Below, piece by piece: positions 1 to 7,275 of a stretch of 11,225 bases of DNA. The notes under the pieces are model-generated. The model did not search any database and had not been told where the DNA came from. It saw nothing but the letters and a program-made list of their open reading frames with translations. The DNA is from Methanobacterium sp. UBA279 (GTDB taxonomy: Archaea; Methanobacteriota; Methanobacteria; Methanobacteriales; Methanobacteriaceae): assembly GCA_002502855.1 (NCBI GenBank), contig DAQK01000044.1:35497-46721 (forward strand), given 5' to 3'. The stretch's first letter is position 1. Every line of letters begins with the position of its first letter. Made by a program: the position numbers and the translations under genes.

Positions 1-81
1 TTATAATTTGTATTTTGAAATGGAAATTTATTTTAGATTTTTTAAAAATAAATCCTAAGAATATTTTAATAGTTCATTCAT

Positions 82-93
82 ATAGATATCTAT
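82..93. promoter_or_regulatory. 12-bp perfect palindrome upstream of hpt
   Basis: ATAGATATCTAT reads identically on both strands. It lies about 25 bases upstream of the best TATA-like box of hpt, where an archaeal regulator could bind. The region is very AT-rich, so chance is a serious alternative and no regulator is known from the sequence. Confidence 0.25.
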
Positions 94-116
94 TAATATT
101 TAATATTTTCTCAACT

Positions 117-127
117 AATTATATATT
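117..127 (+). promoter_or_regulatory. Candidate TATA box for hpt
   Basis: TTATATAT at 119-126 is the best TATA-like element in the AT-rich leader. It would place transcription start near 145-152 and leave a 5' leader of about 50 bases before the hpt ATG. The leader at 1-200 holds no other gene that I can support. Confidence 0.4.
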
Positions 128-162
128 GTAAGATGTAAAATTTTCAAAATCTTTTTAACTGG

Positions 163-195
163 ATTTTTTATTGGAGAGAATTTTTATTGGAGAAA
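163..195 (+). repeat. Imperfect 17/16-bp tandem repeat carrying the hpt ribosome binding site
   Basis: Two adjacent copies of ATTTTTTATTGGAGAGA (163-179) and ATTTTTATTGGAGAAA (180-195) differ by one T and one base near the end. Each copy carries TTGGAGA. Only the second GGAG (189-192) is correctly spaced, 8 bases before the ATG at 201. The first copy creates an in-frame TTG at 171 that has no binding site of its own. Confidence 0.7.
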
Positions 196-200
196 TTAAC

Positions 201-758
201 ATGCTGGAAAATATCAAAAAAAGCTTATTAGAAGCTCCTGTAATTAAAAAAAGAGATTATGATTACTTTGTACATCCTATAACCGATGGCATACCATTGG
301 TTACGGCTGAAATTATGGAAGAAGTAGCGGAAGCCATCGCCCAACATGCAGACACCAATGTGGATAAAATAGTATGCGTGGAGGCCATGGGCATCCATAT
401 CGCCACTGCACTTTCAATAAAAACACGCCTGCCCTTTGTAGTGGTCAGGAAACGCCAGTATGGCCTGGAGGGAGAGGTAGATGTTCACCAGGTCACCGGG
501 TACAGCCACGGAAACCTCTACATAAACGGCTTAAAGAAGGGAGAACGGGTGATGCTGGTGGATGATGTGGTAAGTACCGGTGGAACCATGACAGCCGTTT
601 TAAATGCCCTTAAAGCTTTGGAAGTGGATGTGGTGGATGTACTTGCAGTTATGGAGAAAGGGAAGGGAAAGGAAGTGGTGGAAGAAAGCACCGGATTTAA
701 AGTTAAAACCCTACTTAAGGTGAACGTTAAGGATGGAAAAGTGGAAATAGAAGATTAA
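201..758 (+). CDS. hpt: Hypoxanthine/guanine phosphoribosyltransferase, archaeal type
   Basis: A purine-salvage enzyme of the cytoplasm that joins hypoxanthine or guanine to PRPP to give IMP or GMP. The 185-residue product has the type I PRTase PRPP-binding motif VDDVVSTGGT at residues 120-129, preceded by the strand RVMLV. VEAMGIHIATAL at 60-71 matches the PPi-loop region of archaeal Hpt and adenine PRTase-like proteins. The start is set at ATG 201 because MLENIKKSLLEAP matches the usual archaeal Hpt N-terminus and GGAG lies 8 bases upstream. A TTG at 171 would add ten residues with no binding site. The gene is followed after 38 bases by dph2 on the same strand. Family members can differ in their preference among hypoxanthine, guanine and adenine, and the sequence alone does not settle this. 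Confidence 0.93.
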   Translation: MLENIKKSLLEAPVIKKRDYDYFVHPITDGIPLVTAEIMEEVAEAIAQHADTNVDKIVCVEAMGIHIATALSIKTRLPFVVVRKRQYGLEGEVDVHQVTGYSHGNLYINGLKKGERVMLVDDVVSTGGTMTAVLNALKALEVDVVDVLAVMEKGKGKEVVEESTGFKVKTLLKVNVKDGKVEIED

Positions 759-762
759 AACA

Positions 763-780
763 GGTTTAAATTTTTTATTT
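763..780 (+). promoter_or_regulatory. Candidate TATA box and T-tract between hpt and dph2
   Basis: TTTAAATT at 765-772 lies 25-32 bases before the dph2 ATG, the distance expected for a leaderless archaeal transcript. No Shine-Dalgarno-like sequence precedes that ATG. The overlapping T-rich run at 771-780 could also serve as a weak U-tract terminator for hpt. Confidence 0.4.
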
Positions 781-796
781 ATGTAATAATGATATC

Positions 797-1792
797 ATGT
801 CGAGTTACCAGCTGAACATTGAAGAAATACTGGCCAATATCAGGAAAATAGGCGCACGTACAGTGGGTTTACAGTTTCCAGAGGGCCTGAAGATGTACGC
901 TACTTCTGTTGCCAGACAGATAGAAGAAGAAACAGGGGTAAATGTGATTATTTCAGGAGACCCCTGTTATGGGGCTTGTGATGTATCTGACACTGCCATG
1001 AAGGGCCTGGTTGATTTACTGGTCCATTTCGGCCACACTCCCCTGCCCCTGAAATACGACGTGCCTGTGCTTTTTTTAGAAGCAGAATTCCAGCTGGACG
1101 TCACACCAGCCGTCATTAAAGCTTTAGATCTCTTAAAAGATTATAAGAAAATAGGACTGGTGACCACCGCCCAGCACCTTCACCTTATAGATGAAATAAC
1201 GGGTATACTGAAGGGAAATGGTAAGGAGGTGATTATGAAGGAGGGCAGGGGAACCCAGAAGGCCCAGGTACTGGGCTGTAACTTCTCCAGCATAGAAAAC
1301 CTCTCCGTCGATGCATTCCTGTTTCTAGGCAGTGGGAACTTCCACCCCCTGGGAATCAAACTCTCCACAGATAAACCGGTCATCATCGCCGATCCATATC
1401 ATAATGAAGCGAGGAATATCCATGAATTCACCGACCGGATGATGAGGATAAGGTTCGCTAAGATCACAAAAGCCCGGGAAGGGGAAAGATTTGGAATCAT
1501 AGTCTCCTCCAAGAAGGGACAGTACCGTATGGAACTGGCCCAAAGTTTAAAGGACACCATCGAAGCAGAAGGAAAACAAGCATTCATCATCTTCATGAAC
1601 CAGATTACTCCTGAACTCCTGGTGCCCTACAGAGATTTAGATGCATTTGTGGTAACTGCCTGTCCCAGGATAGCAATCGATGATGCAAATATATATGATA
1701 AACCCCTTTTAACGCCGGAAGAGCTATTAATAGTTCTGGATAAAAAGGAATGGGGCGATTATGTAATGGATGAGATAAGATATGAGGATTGA
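797..1792 (+). CDS. dph2: Dph2, diphthamide biosynthesis 3-amino-3-carboxypropyl transferase
   Basis: Catalyses the first step of diphthamide formation: a [4Fe-4S] cluster cleaves S-adenosylmethionine unconventionally and the 3-amino-3-carboxypropyl group is transferred to a histidine of archaeal elongation factor 2. The 331-residue length fits archaeal Dph2, which acts as a homodimer. The three cluster cysteines expected from the family, one per structural repeat, are seen at C57 (GDPCYGAC), C161 (LGCNFSS) and C289 (TACPRIAIDD). C61 is an additional cysteine. FPEGL at 27-31 near the N-terminus is typical. The ATG has no clear ribosome binding site, but a TATA-like box sits about 28 bases upstream, so a leaderless message is possible. 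Cotranscription with hpt is the alternative. No truncation or missing key residue was seen. Confidence 0.94.
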   Translation: MSSYQLNIEEILANIRKIGARTVGLQFPEGLKMYATSVARQIEEETGVNVIISGDPCYGACDVSDTAMKGLVDLLVHFGHTPLPLKYDVPVLFLEAEFQLDVTPAVIKALDLLKDYKKIGLVTTAQHLHLIDEITGILKGNGKEVIMKEGRGTQKAQVLGCNFSSIENLSVDAFLFLGSGNFHPLGIKLSTDKPVIIADPYHNEARNIHEFTDRMMRIRFAKITKAREGERFGIIVSSKKGQYRMELAQSLKDTIEAEGKQAFIIFMNQITPELLVPYRDLDAFVVTACPRIAIDDANIYDKPLLTPEELLIVLDKKEWGDYVMDEIRYED

Positions 1793-1827
1793 AAAATCAT
1801 TTCAAAGAAATTTCCCGGTAACAAAAA

Positions 1828-1840
1828 TTTAAATATATAT
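1828..1840 (+). promoter_or_regulatory. Candidate TATA box upstream of csl4-rpoL
   Basis: TTTAAATATATAT is a good archaeal TATA-like run in the 169-base gap after dph2. It would give a leader of roughly 100 bases. A second candidate, TTTAAATAAATAAT at 1866-1879, would shorten the leader to about 55-60 bases. The sequence alone does not decide between them. Confidence 0.45.
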
Positions 1841-1882
1841 AGTTAATAAAACAATTAAAGTTACTTTAAATAAATAATATAG

Positions 1883-1897
1883 ACTAATAAAATTAGT
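1883..1897. promoter_or_regulatory. Inverted repeat ACTAAT-aaa-ATTAGT upstream of csl4
   Basis: Perfect 6-bp arms with a 3-base spacer, extendable by one G-U pair in RNA. Depending on which upstream TATA box is used, it lies in the csl4 5' leader or just downstream of the core promoter. It could be an operator or a small hairpin; function is inferred only from symmetry and position. Confidence 0.35.
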
Positions 1898-1961
1898 TCT
1901 AAAACCAATTTAACTTATCTAATCAACAAATTTAAAAACTTATTTTAGGTTGAGGTGAACA

Positions 1962-2531
1962 ATGAAAACTAAAACTGGCGATTTTGTTCTTCCAGGAGAT
2001 GCTCTGGGAGTGACAGAGGAATATGATCCAGCAGACTGGACATTTGATGATGAAGGTAAAATTAGGTCCCTGGTTGCAGGAACAGTCTCCCTGGACAACA
2101 GGAATAAAAAAATATCCATCATACCCAAGACCAACTACCCCTCTATACTGAAAAATGGAGTGGTGGTCTTCGGACAGATATCTGAAGTAAGGGGACAGAG
2201 AGCCCTGATGAAGATCGAAGGGGTTAAAGACACCAAGAGGAGCTTAGTGACCAATTTTTCCGGTGGAATCCATATTTCACAGGCAGATAAAGGATACGTG
2301 GCCAAATTAACCGACGAATTCCATATCGGCGACTTGGTAGAGGCCAAGGTAACTAAAATTATAGGACTGGACAACGTGGACTTAACCACTGCAGAAAAGG
2401 AACTGGGTGTAATCAAGGCCATGTGCACCAACTGCCGGGCGTACATGAAACAGATGAGTAAAAACGAAGTACTATGCCCTAGATGTGGAAGAAAAGAGAG
2501 GAGAAAGATCTCTTCAAATTACGAGGGATAA
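1962..2531 (+). CDS. csl4: Csl4, archaeal exosome cap subunit
   Basis: RNA-binding cap subunit of the archaeal exosome, the cytoplasmic 3'-to-5' RNA degradation and tailing complex. It sits on the Rrp41/Rrp42 ring and in other archaea recruits the DnaG-like subunit. The 189 residues show the family architecture: an N-terminal domain (about 1-60, beginning GDFVLPGD), an S1 RNA-binding domain (about 65-147, ending DNVDLTTAEKELG), and a C-terminal zinc ribbon with C155-x2-C158 and C172-x2-C175. The start has a strong site, GAGGTGA at 1952-1958. The stop is separated by one base from the rpoL start, so the two genes form a tight pair and are probably translationally coupled. Coupling exosome and RNA polymerase genes is common in archaea. 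Confidence 0.95.
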   Translation: MKTKTGDFVLPGDALGVTEEYDPADWTFDDEGKIRSLVAGTVSLDNRNKKISIIPKTNYPSILKNGVVVFGQISEVRGQRALMKIEGVKDTKRSLVTNFSGGIHISQADKGYVAKLTDEFHIGDLVEAKVTKIIGLDNVDLTTAEKELGVIKAMCTNCRAYMKQMSKNEVLCPRCGRKERRKISSNYEG

Positions 2532-2532
2532 C

Positions 2533-2838
2533 ATGAAGATCATAAAGGACACCAAGAATGAGCTGGAGATAGAAATCACCGGAGAGTCACACACACTCTG
2601 TAATGCCCTTAGGAAGACCCTTATGGCGGATAAAGACGTAGAATCAGCAGCTTACATCATGGAACACCCCATAATCGGTGAACCCAAACTGTACGTGAAA
2701 GCAAAGAATCCCAGGAAATCACTGAAAAAAGCAGCTGAGACCATTAAAAAACAGTGCGACGAGCTTAAAAAGGAGATAAGCACCCCTCCAAAGAAGGCTA
2801 AAAAGAAGACTAAAGCCAAGTCCAAGTCTAAAAAGTGA
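2533..2838 (+). CDS. rpoL: DNA-directed RNA polymerase subunit L (Rpo11)
   Basis: Small assembly subunit of RNA polymerase, homologous to eukaryotic Rpb11/AC19 and to part of bacterial alpha; it pairs with subunit D. The 101-residue product contains the alpha-like signature GESHTLCNALRKTLM (17-31) and YIMEHPIIGEPKLYVK (41-56). An upstream in-frame ATG at 2485 lies inside csl4 and would add 16 unrelated residues; ATG 2533 is preferred because MKIIKDTKNELEIEI is the expected N-terminus. GAGGGA at 2523-2528, inside the end of csl4, serves as the binding site. After a predicted helix ending near residue 82, the last 17 or so residues form a lysine-rich tail (KKAKKKTKAKSKSKK, 87-101), which is presumably disordered and able to contact nucleic acid. 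Confidence 0.95.
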   Translation: MKIIKDTKNELEIEITGESHTLCNALRKTLMADKDVESAAYIMEHPIIGEPKLYVKAKNPRKSLKKAAETIKKQCDELKKEISTPPKKAKKKTKAKSKSKK

Positions 2839-2887
2839 TGTTTAATTTCATATAATTGACAAGTCCCAAAAATTGATGTTAATTTCA
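2836..2887 (+). repeat. Direct repeat overlapping the rpoL stop codon
   Basis: TGATGTTTAATTTCA at 2836-2850 recurs with one T deleted as TGATGTTAATTTCA at 2874-2887, 38 bases downstream. Flanking A-runs extend the similarity on both sides. The first copy contains the rpoL TGA stop. A short local duplication in the intergenic region is the simplest reading. Confidence 0.55.
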
Positions 2888-2912
2888 AAAATTTCCCACA
2901 TTTTCATGCTAA

Positions 2913-3521
2913 ATGAATGAAGTTACTCTAAATAAAAAATTCAGGAACATCAAAAGAGAAATCAGAATTTTAGGCATAGATGATTCCCCATTTCCTGCAC
3001 ATACCACCCAACCGGTGATGATAATTGGAACTGTTTTTCGAGCAGGAGAATGGCTGGATGGTGTGCTCCGGACTTTTATCCAGGGTGATGGAAGGGATGC
3101 CACCGATAAGATAATCAACATGGTAAACAGCACCCGCCATAAAGACCAGCTCGGTGTGATAATGCTGGACGGGGTGACCTTCGGCGGTTTCAACGTAATA
3201 AACATCCAGAAAATTTACGAAGAGACAGGAATACCGGTCATCGTTATAATGAGGAAATATCCTAACTTTGAAAAGATTCAAAAAGCTTTAAAACGATTTG
3301 AAGATTGGCAAGAGCGCTGGCAGGATATCAAAGATGCCGGGCCAGTTTATAAAATAGAAAATGAGGAAGACATCTACATACAGATAAATGGAATTGATAT
3401 GGAAGATGCAGAGGAGATAATAAGGCTTTCCACCACGAGAAGCGCCATACCCGAACCAGTAAGAGTGGCGCATCTGATAGCTGCCGGTGTAGTTACTGGA
3501 GAATCGAAGGGTAATGCCTGA
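2913..3521 (+). CDS. DUF99/UPF0215 protein, endonuclease V-related (endonuclease dU-like)
   Basis: A 202-residue protein of the archaeal DUF99/UPF0215 family, which shares the RNase H-like fold of endonuclease V and is named endonuclease dU in some databases. Three expected conserved blocks are visible: GIDDSPF at 21-27, carrying the candidate metal-binding aspartates D23/D24; LDGVTFGGFN at 85-94, with D86; and EPVRVAHLIA at 181-190. A role in cutting deaminated DNA or RNA follows from family relationship only and is not demonstrated by this sequence. A TAA directly precedes the ATG in frame, so the start cannot lie further upstream. No clear ribosome binding site is present, so the message may be leaderless. 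It lies 74 bases after rpoL. The family is broadly conserved in archaea, so it is not an anomaly here. Confidence 0.92.
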   Translation: MNEVTLNKKFRNIKREIRILGIDDSPFPAHTTQPVMIIGTVFRAGEWLDGVLRTFIQGDGRDATDKIINMVNSTRHKDQLGVIMLDGVTFGGFNVINIQKIYEETGIPVIVIMRKYPNFEKIQKALKRFEDWQERWQDIKDAGPVYKIENEEDIYIQINGIDMEDAEEIIRLSTTRSAIPEPVRVAHLIAAGVVTGESKGNA

Positions 3522-3574
3522 TTAGTTAATAAATACTCTAAAAGAAATTAAAAAAAAATTTAAAAGAACAGGAA

Positions 3575-3982
3575 GTGTATTTTATCAAACACCCTTTTCT
3601 AACCGTTGATGCCATCATATTATGTGAGAATAATCGGGTAGTACTGGTCAGGCGGAGAAATGATCCATACAAAGGTTCATGGGCCTTGCCCGGTGGGTTT
3701 GTCGAATACGGTGAGACAGTTGAATCAGCGGTTTTGCGGGAAGTAAAAGAAGAAACAGGATTAGATATAGAATTAAAAGGCATATCAGGAGTTTATTCAG
3801 ATCCAGATAGAGATCCCCGTGGACACACAGTAACCATATGCTACAAAGCACAGAAGACAGGCGGAAAATTAAGAGCGGATTCAGATGCCCAGGACGTTGC
3901 CTGCATAAAGCTCGAAGAAGCTCTTACCTACAAGCTGGCCTTTGACCACGAACAAATACTTAAAGATGCCTTCAGTATTTAA
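3575..3982 (+). CDS. Nudix hydrolase, ADP-ribose pyrophosphatase type
   Basis: A soluble Nudix enzyme predicted to hydrolyse a nucleoside diphosphate linked to another moiety, most likely ADP-ribose to AMP and ribose 5-phosphate. The complete Nudix box G-x5-E-x7-REU-x-EE-x-GU runs from G41 to L63, with metal-binding glutamates in REVKEE (55-60). P77 lies 15 residues after the box glycine, in the VYSDPDRDPRGHTV segment (73-86), which is typical of the ADP-ribose group. At 135 residues it is of normal length. Translation must begin at GTG 3575: the frame is stopped upstream at 3539 with no ATG between, and no later in-frame ATG exists. AGGA just before the GTG is too close for a normal binding site, so initiation is probably weak or leaderless. 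Substrate identity is inferred. Confidence 0.88.
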   Translation: MYFIKHPFLTVDAIILCENNRVVLVRRRNDPYKGSWALPGGFVEYGETVESAVLREVKEETGLDIELKGISGVYSDPDRDPRGHTVTICYKAQKTGGKLRADSDAQDVACIKLEEALTYKLAFDHEQILKDAFSI

Positions 3983-3992
3983 GATATAAAAA
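3983..3992 (+). promoter_or_regulatory. Weak candidate TATA box for tfs
   Basis: ATATAAAA at 3984-3991, just after the Nudix stop codon, would place transcription start near 4010-4017 and leave a leader of about 25 bases with the tfs ribosome binding site. The 55-base gap is AT-rich throughout, so cotranscription with the Nudix gene is equally possible. Confidence 0.3.
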
Positions 3993-4024
3993 TAAAAACA
4001 TAAAAATCATAAAATCGATTTGAT

Positions 4025-4031
4025 AAGGAGG
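4025..4031 (+). promoter_or_regulatory. Ribosome binding site that decides the tfs start
   Basis: AAGGAGG, six bases before ATG 4038, is a near-ideal Shine-Dalgarno match. It rules out the in-frame TTG at 4020, which lies upstream of the site itself. Confidence 0.85.
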
Positions 4032-4037
4032 ACCCGA

Positions 4038-4355
4038 ATGGAGTTTTGCCCAAAATGCGGAACTGTAATGTTTCCTCAAGATAAACAGTTTCATTGTAAA
4101 CAATGTGGATATGAAAGAAAGATAACCAAGGAATTAATCAAGAAATATGAGGTTTCCGAGGAAGTAAATACCAAGGAGAGTATAATTTTCACCGATGACA
4201 AGGTGAAAACCCTGCCCACCACCAGGGCCATATGTCCTAAATGTAAAAATAAAGAGGCTTTCTGGTGGTTGCAGCAAACTCGAAGGGCAGATGAATCTGA
4301 AACCAGATTTTTAAGGTGCACGGCATGTGGCTACACCTGGCGGGAATATGATTAA
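4038..4355 (+). CDS. tfs: Transcription factor S (TFS), transcript cleavage factor
   Basis: Archaeal TFIIS-like factor that enters the RNA polymerase funnel and stimulates endonucleolytic cleavage of backtracked RNA, rescuing arrested complexes. The 105 residues contain two zinc ribbons joined by a linker: C4-x2-C7 with C20-x2-C23 at the N-terminus, resembling RNA polymerase subunit M, and C66-x2-C69 with C94-x2-C97 at the C-terminus. The catalytic acidic pair D85-E86 is intact within RRADESETRFLRC, so this is an active-type TFS and not one of the inhibitory paralogues that lose the motif. An ideal AAGGAGG precedes the start. It lies upstream of the membrane protein and PCNA genes; TFS near PCNA is a recurrent archaeal arrangement. 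Confidence 0.96.
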   Translation: MEFCPKCGTVMFPQDKQFHCKQCGYERKITKELIKKYEVSEEVNTKESIIFTDDKVKTLPTTRAICPKCKNKEAFWWLQQTRRADESETRFLRCTACGYTWREYD

Positions 4356-4388
4356 AATTTTTACCCCACCAGATTAAATGATAGGAAG

Positions 4389-4407
4389 GGTTATAAATTT
4401 TTTAACC
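4389..4407. promoter_or_regulatory. 19-bp near-palindrome over the TATA box of the membrane protein gene
   Basis: GGTTATAAATTTTTTAACC pairs at eight of nine positions around its centre (only the sixth pair mismatches) and contains the TATA-like TTATAAAT at 4391-4398. Transcription start would fall near 4418-4425, leaving a leader of about 20-25 bases that holds AGGAG at 4431-4435. A regulator binding this dyad would block TBP; that is inferred from position only. Confidence 0.45.
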
Positions 4408-4443
4408 AACAGATAAATTTTAGCGAGCACAGGAGAATTTACC

Positions 4444-5292
4444 TTGCCAAGCGTTGATAAACTCCCAAAATCCAAGGAAAAGGGTACTGGAGAGGAAAAA
4501 AAGGAAGAAAGTTCCTTTTTTGGGAACTTAAAAAATTCATTATTCGGGGATGACCTTGGTAAACAGGAGGATCAGAAAACTTCAAAATCTCCTGAAGACA
4601 TGGCTGGAGAATCTAAAGATAAAGATCCGGTTGAAGATAGAACTTCAATTGAAGATAAAGTTTCAACTCCTTTTCCTGAAAAAAAGAAGACTGAAAAGGA
4701 AGAAGAGGTTTCTAAAGCTAAAGATAGTGTTCCTAAAACTGGGAAAAGTCCTAAAACTAAAGTTGTTCCTCAAACTAAAAGGTTTCCCAAAACTAAAGAA
4801 GGCACTCCTCAAACTGAAAAGAAAGGCGCCATTGCTGAAACATCGGAAGAAGAACCTACTCTTCATATCGTAGAAGATATAAAATCACATGAAATTGCTC
4901 AATGGCTTAGAAAGAGGAAAGAAAAGATAATAAAAGGAGTAGCTATAACCATCAGTGCTATCCTCATCCTAATAGCTATTATTTACAGTTTAACCCCTAC
5001 AGAACAGGTTGCTTCCAACGTAATCTTTGGTGAGGGGGCCATGTTCTCTGTATTCCTAGTCCTGGTGGCATTCCTGATACTGGCTGCAGTCTTTGCTCGT
5101 AGATTACTGGAGGGTAAATTTCTTAGGGAAATACACCAGAATCTTGAGATAGTGGAAGGTAAAAGGGAAAAAGATGATCCCAAACAAGGGGATGACCAAA
5201 AACCTAAACAAGAGAATGACCAAAAAAAGTCCAATGGTGATCCGTCCAACCATGATCCTCTAACTCATGGTATGAATAAAAAGGATAAATAG
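4444..5292 (+). CDS. Unrecognised two-helix membrane protein with repetitive charged tails
   Basis: I do not recognise this 282-residue protein. Residues 1-160 are charged and low in complexity (K, E, D, P, T, S), broken by a short hydrophobic patch, SFFGNLKNSLFG (24-35). VEDRTS/IEDKVS at 63-74 is a six-residue duplication. Residues 97-127 contain five PKT/PQT units spaced six or seven residues apart. Two hydrophobic helices follow, about 163-182 and 200-218, separated by a short loop. Basic residues (LRKRKEK before the first, ARRLLEGK after the second) put both tails in the cytoplasm by the positive-inside rule. The C-terminal tail from 219 is hydrophilic, with DQK-containing motifs. The start is TTG 4444, with AGGAG 8 bases upstream; no better start is seen. 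It sits between tfs and pcn. A membrane anchor or scaffold is imaginable, but no function can be assigned. Confidence 0.85.
   Translation: MPSVDKLPKSKEKGTGEEKKEESSFFGNLKNSLFGDDLGKQEDQKTSKSPEDMAGESKDKDPVEDRTSIEDKVSTPFPEKKKTEKEEEVSKAKDSVPKTGKSPKTKVVPQTKRFPKTKEGTPQTEKKGAIAETSEEEPTLHIVEDIKSHEIAQWLRKRKEKIIKGVAITISAILILIAIIYSLTPTEQVASNVIFGEGAMFSVFLVLVAFLILAAVFARRLLEGKFLREIHQNLEIVEGKREKDDPKQGDDQKPKQENDQKKSNGDPSNHDPLTHGMNKKDK
4630..4665 (+). repeat. Two 18-bp tandem repeats in the membrane protein gene
   Basis: The two in-frame 18-base units encode VEDRTS and IEDKVS (residues 63-74) and match at most positions. The unit length is the same as in the longer repeat array 66 bases downstream in this gene. 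Confidence 0.65.
4732..4824 (+). repeat. Five degenerate 18/21-bp tandem repeats encoding PKT/PQT hexapeptides
   Basis: Units start at 4732, 4750, 4768, 4786 (21 bases) and 4807. Each begins with a proline codon and encodes PKTGKS, PKTKVV, PQTKRF, PKTKEGT and PQTEKK. All lengths are multiples of three, so the reading frame is kept. It looks like an in-frame minisatellite expanded within a disordered region. Confidence 0.75.
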
Positions 5293-5298
5293 TTATAT

Positions 5299-5307
5299 TT
5301 TATAAAA
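5299..5307 (+). promoter_or_regulatory. Candidate TATA box for pcn
   Basis: TTTATAAAA lies in the 62-base gap between the membrane protein gene and pcn. Transcription would start near 5325-5333, leaving about 25 bases of leader with AGGAGGA at 5344-5350. An independent promoter would suit an abundant replication clamp. Confidence 0.45.
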
Positions 5308-5354
5308 ATAATCTTAAATTAGGTGCGTAAAAATAATATAATCAGGAGGATAAA

Positions 5355-7147
<1,793 letters not shown>

Positions 7148-7177
7148 AGATCGGTTTTATAAATAGCTGTTACATAC

Positions 7178-7186
7178 TTTATATAT
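7178..7186 (+). promoter_or_regulatory. TATA box of the L44e-S27e-aIF2-alpha operon
   Basis: TTTATATAT within TACTTTATATATG is the most typical archaeal TATA element of the window. Transcription start would fall near 7204-7213, giving a 5' leader of about 65 bases before L44e. TTTTATAAAT at 7155-7164 is a weaker upstream alternative. Confidence 0.6.
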
Positions 7187-7191
7187 GATTA

Positions 7192-7209
7192 GAACTTTTG
7201 GAGAAGTTC
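7192..7209. promoter_or_regulatory. Inverted repeat GAACTT-N6-AAGTTC at the expected transcription start
   Basis: Perfect 6-bp arms flank TTGGAG. The dyad lies just downstream of the TATA box, at the predicted start of the ribosomal protein transcript, so it could be an operator or a 5' hairpin. A second, weaker pair, TTGAA (7217-7221) and TTCAA (7234-7238), lies in the leader. Confidence 0.35.
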
Positions 7210-7275
7210 AATCGTTTTGAAGTTAAAATAATTTTCAAGCAAATCTAATGCTTATTTTTAAATAGAGGTGATTAT

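Noticed and set aside
1..170. Possible tRNA or coding remnant in the AT-rich start of the window
   Set aside because: No cloverleaf, T-loop consensus or extended frame can be read; it is best explained as a promoter and intergenic region.
171..200. TTG start giving hpt ten more residues
   Set aside because: No binding site precedes it, and the normal archaeal Hpt N-terminus begins at ATG 201 with GGAG 8 bases upstream.
2485..2532. Upstream ATG start for rpoL inside csl4
   Set aside because: The added 16 residues are unrelated to RpoL and come from out-of-frame csl4 coding sequence.
2906..2920. Four-codon upstream frame ending across the DUF99 start
   Set aside because: The ATG-to-TGA mini-frame overlaps the DUF99 start and is easily explained by chance in AT-rich sequence; there is no binding site.
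4020..4037. TTG start for tfs
   Set aside because: The AAGGAGG site lies downstream of this TTG and exactly serves ATG 4038.
4550..4873. Leu/Lys-rich frame overlapping the membrane protein gene
   Set aside because: It is a frame-shifted reading of the AAR-rich low-complexity DNA. The real frame has the binding site and the transmembrane helices.
7148..7275. Possible C/D-box or other small RNA in the leader of L44e
   Set aside because: No convincing paired C (RTGATGA) and D (CTGA) boxes were found; only short dyads are visible.
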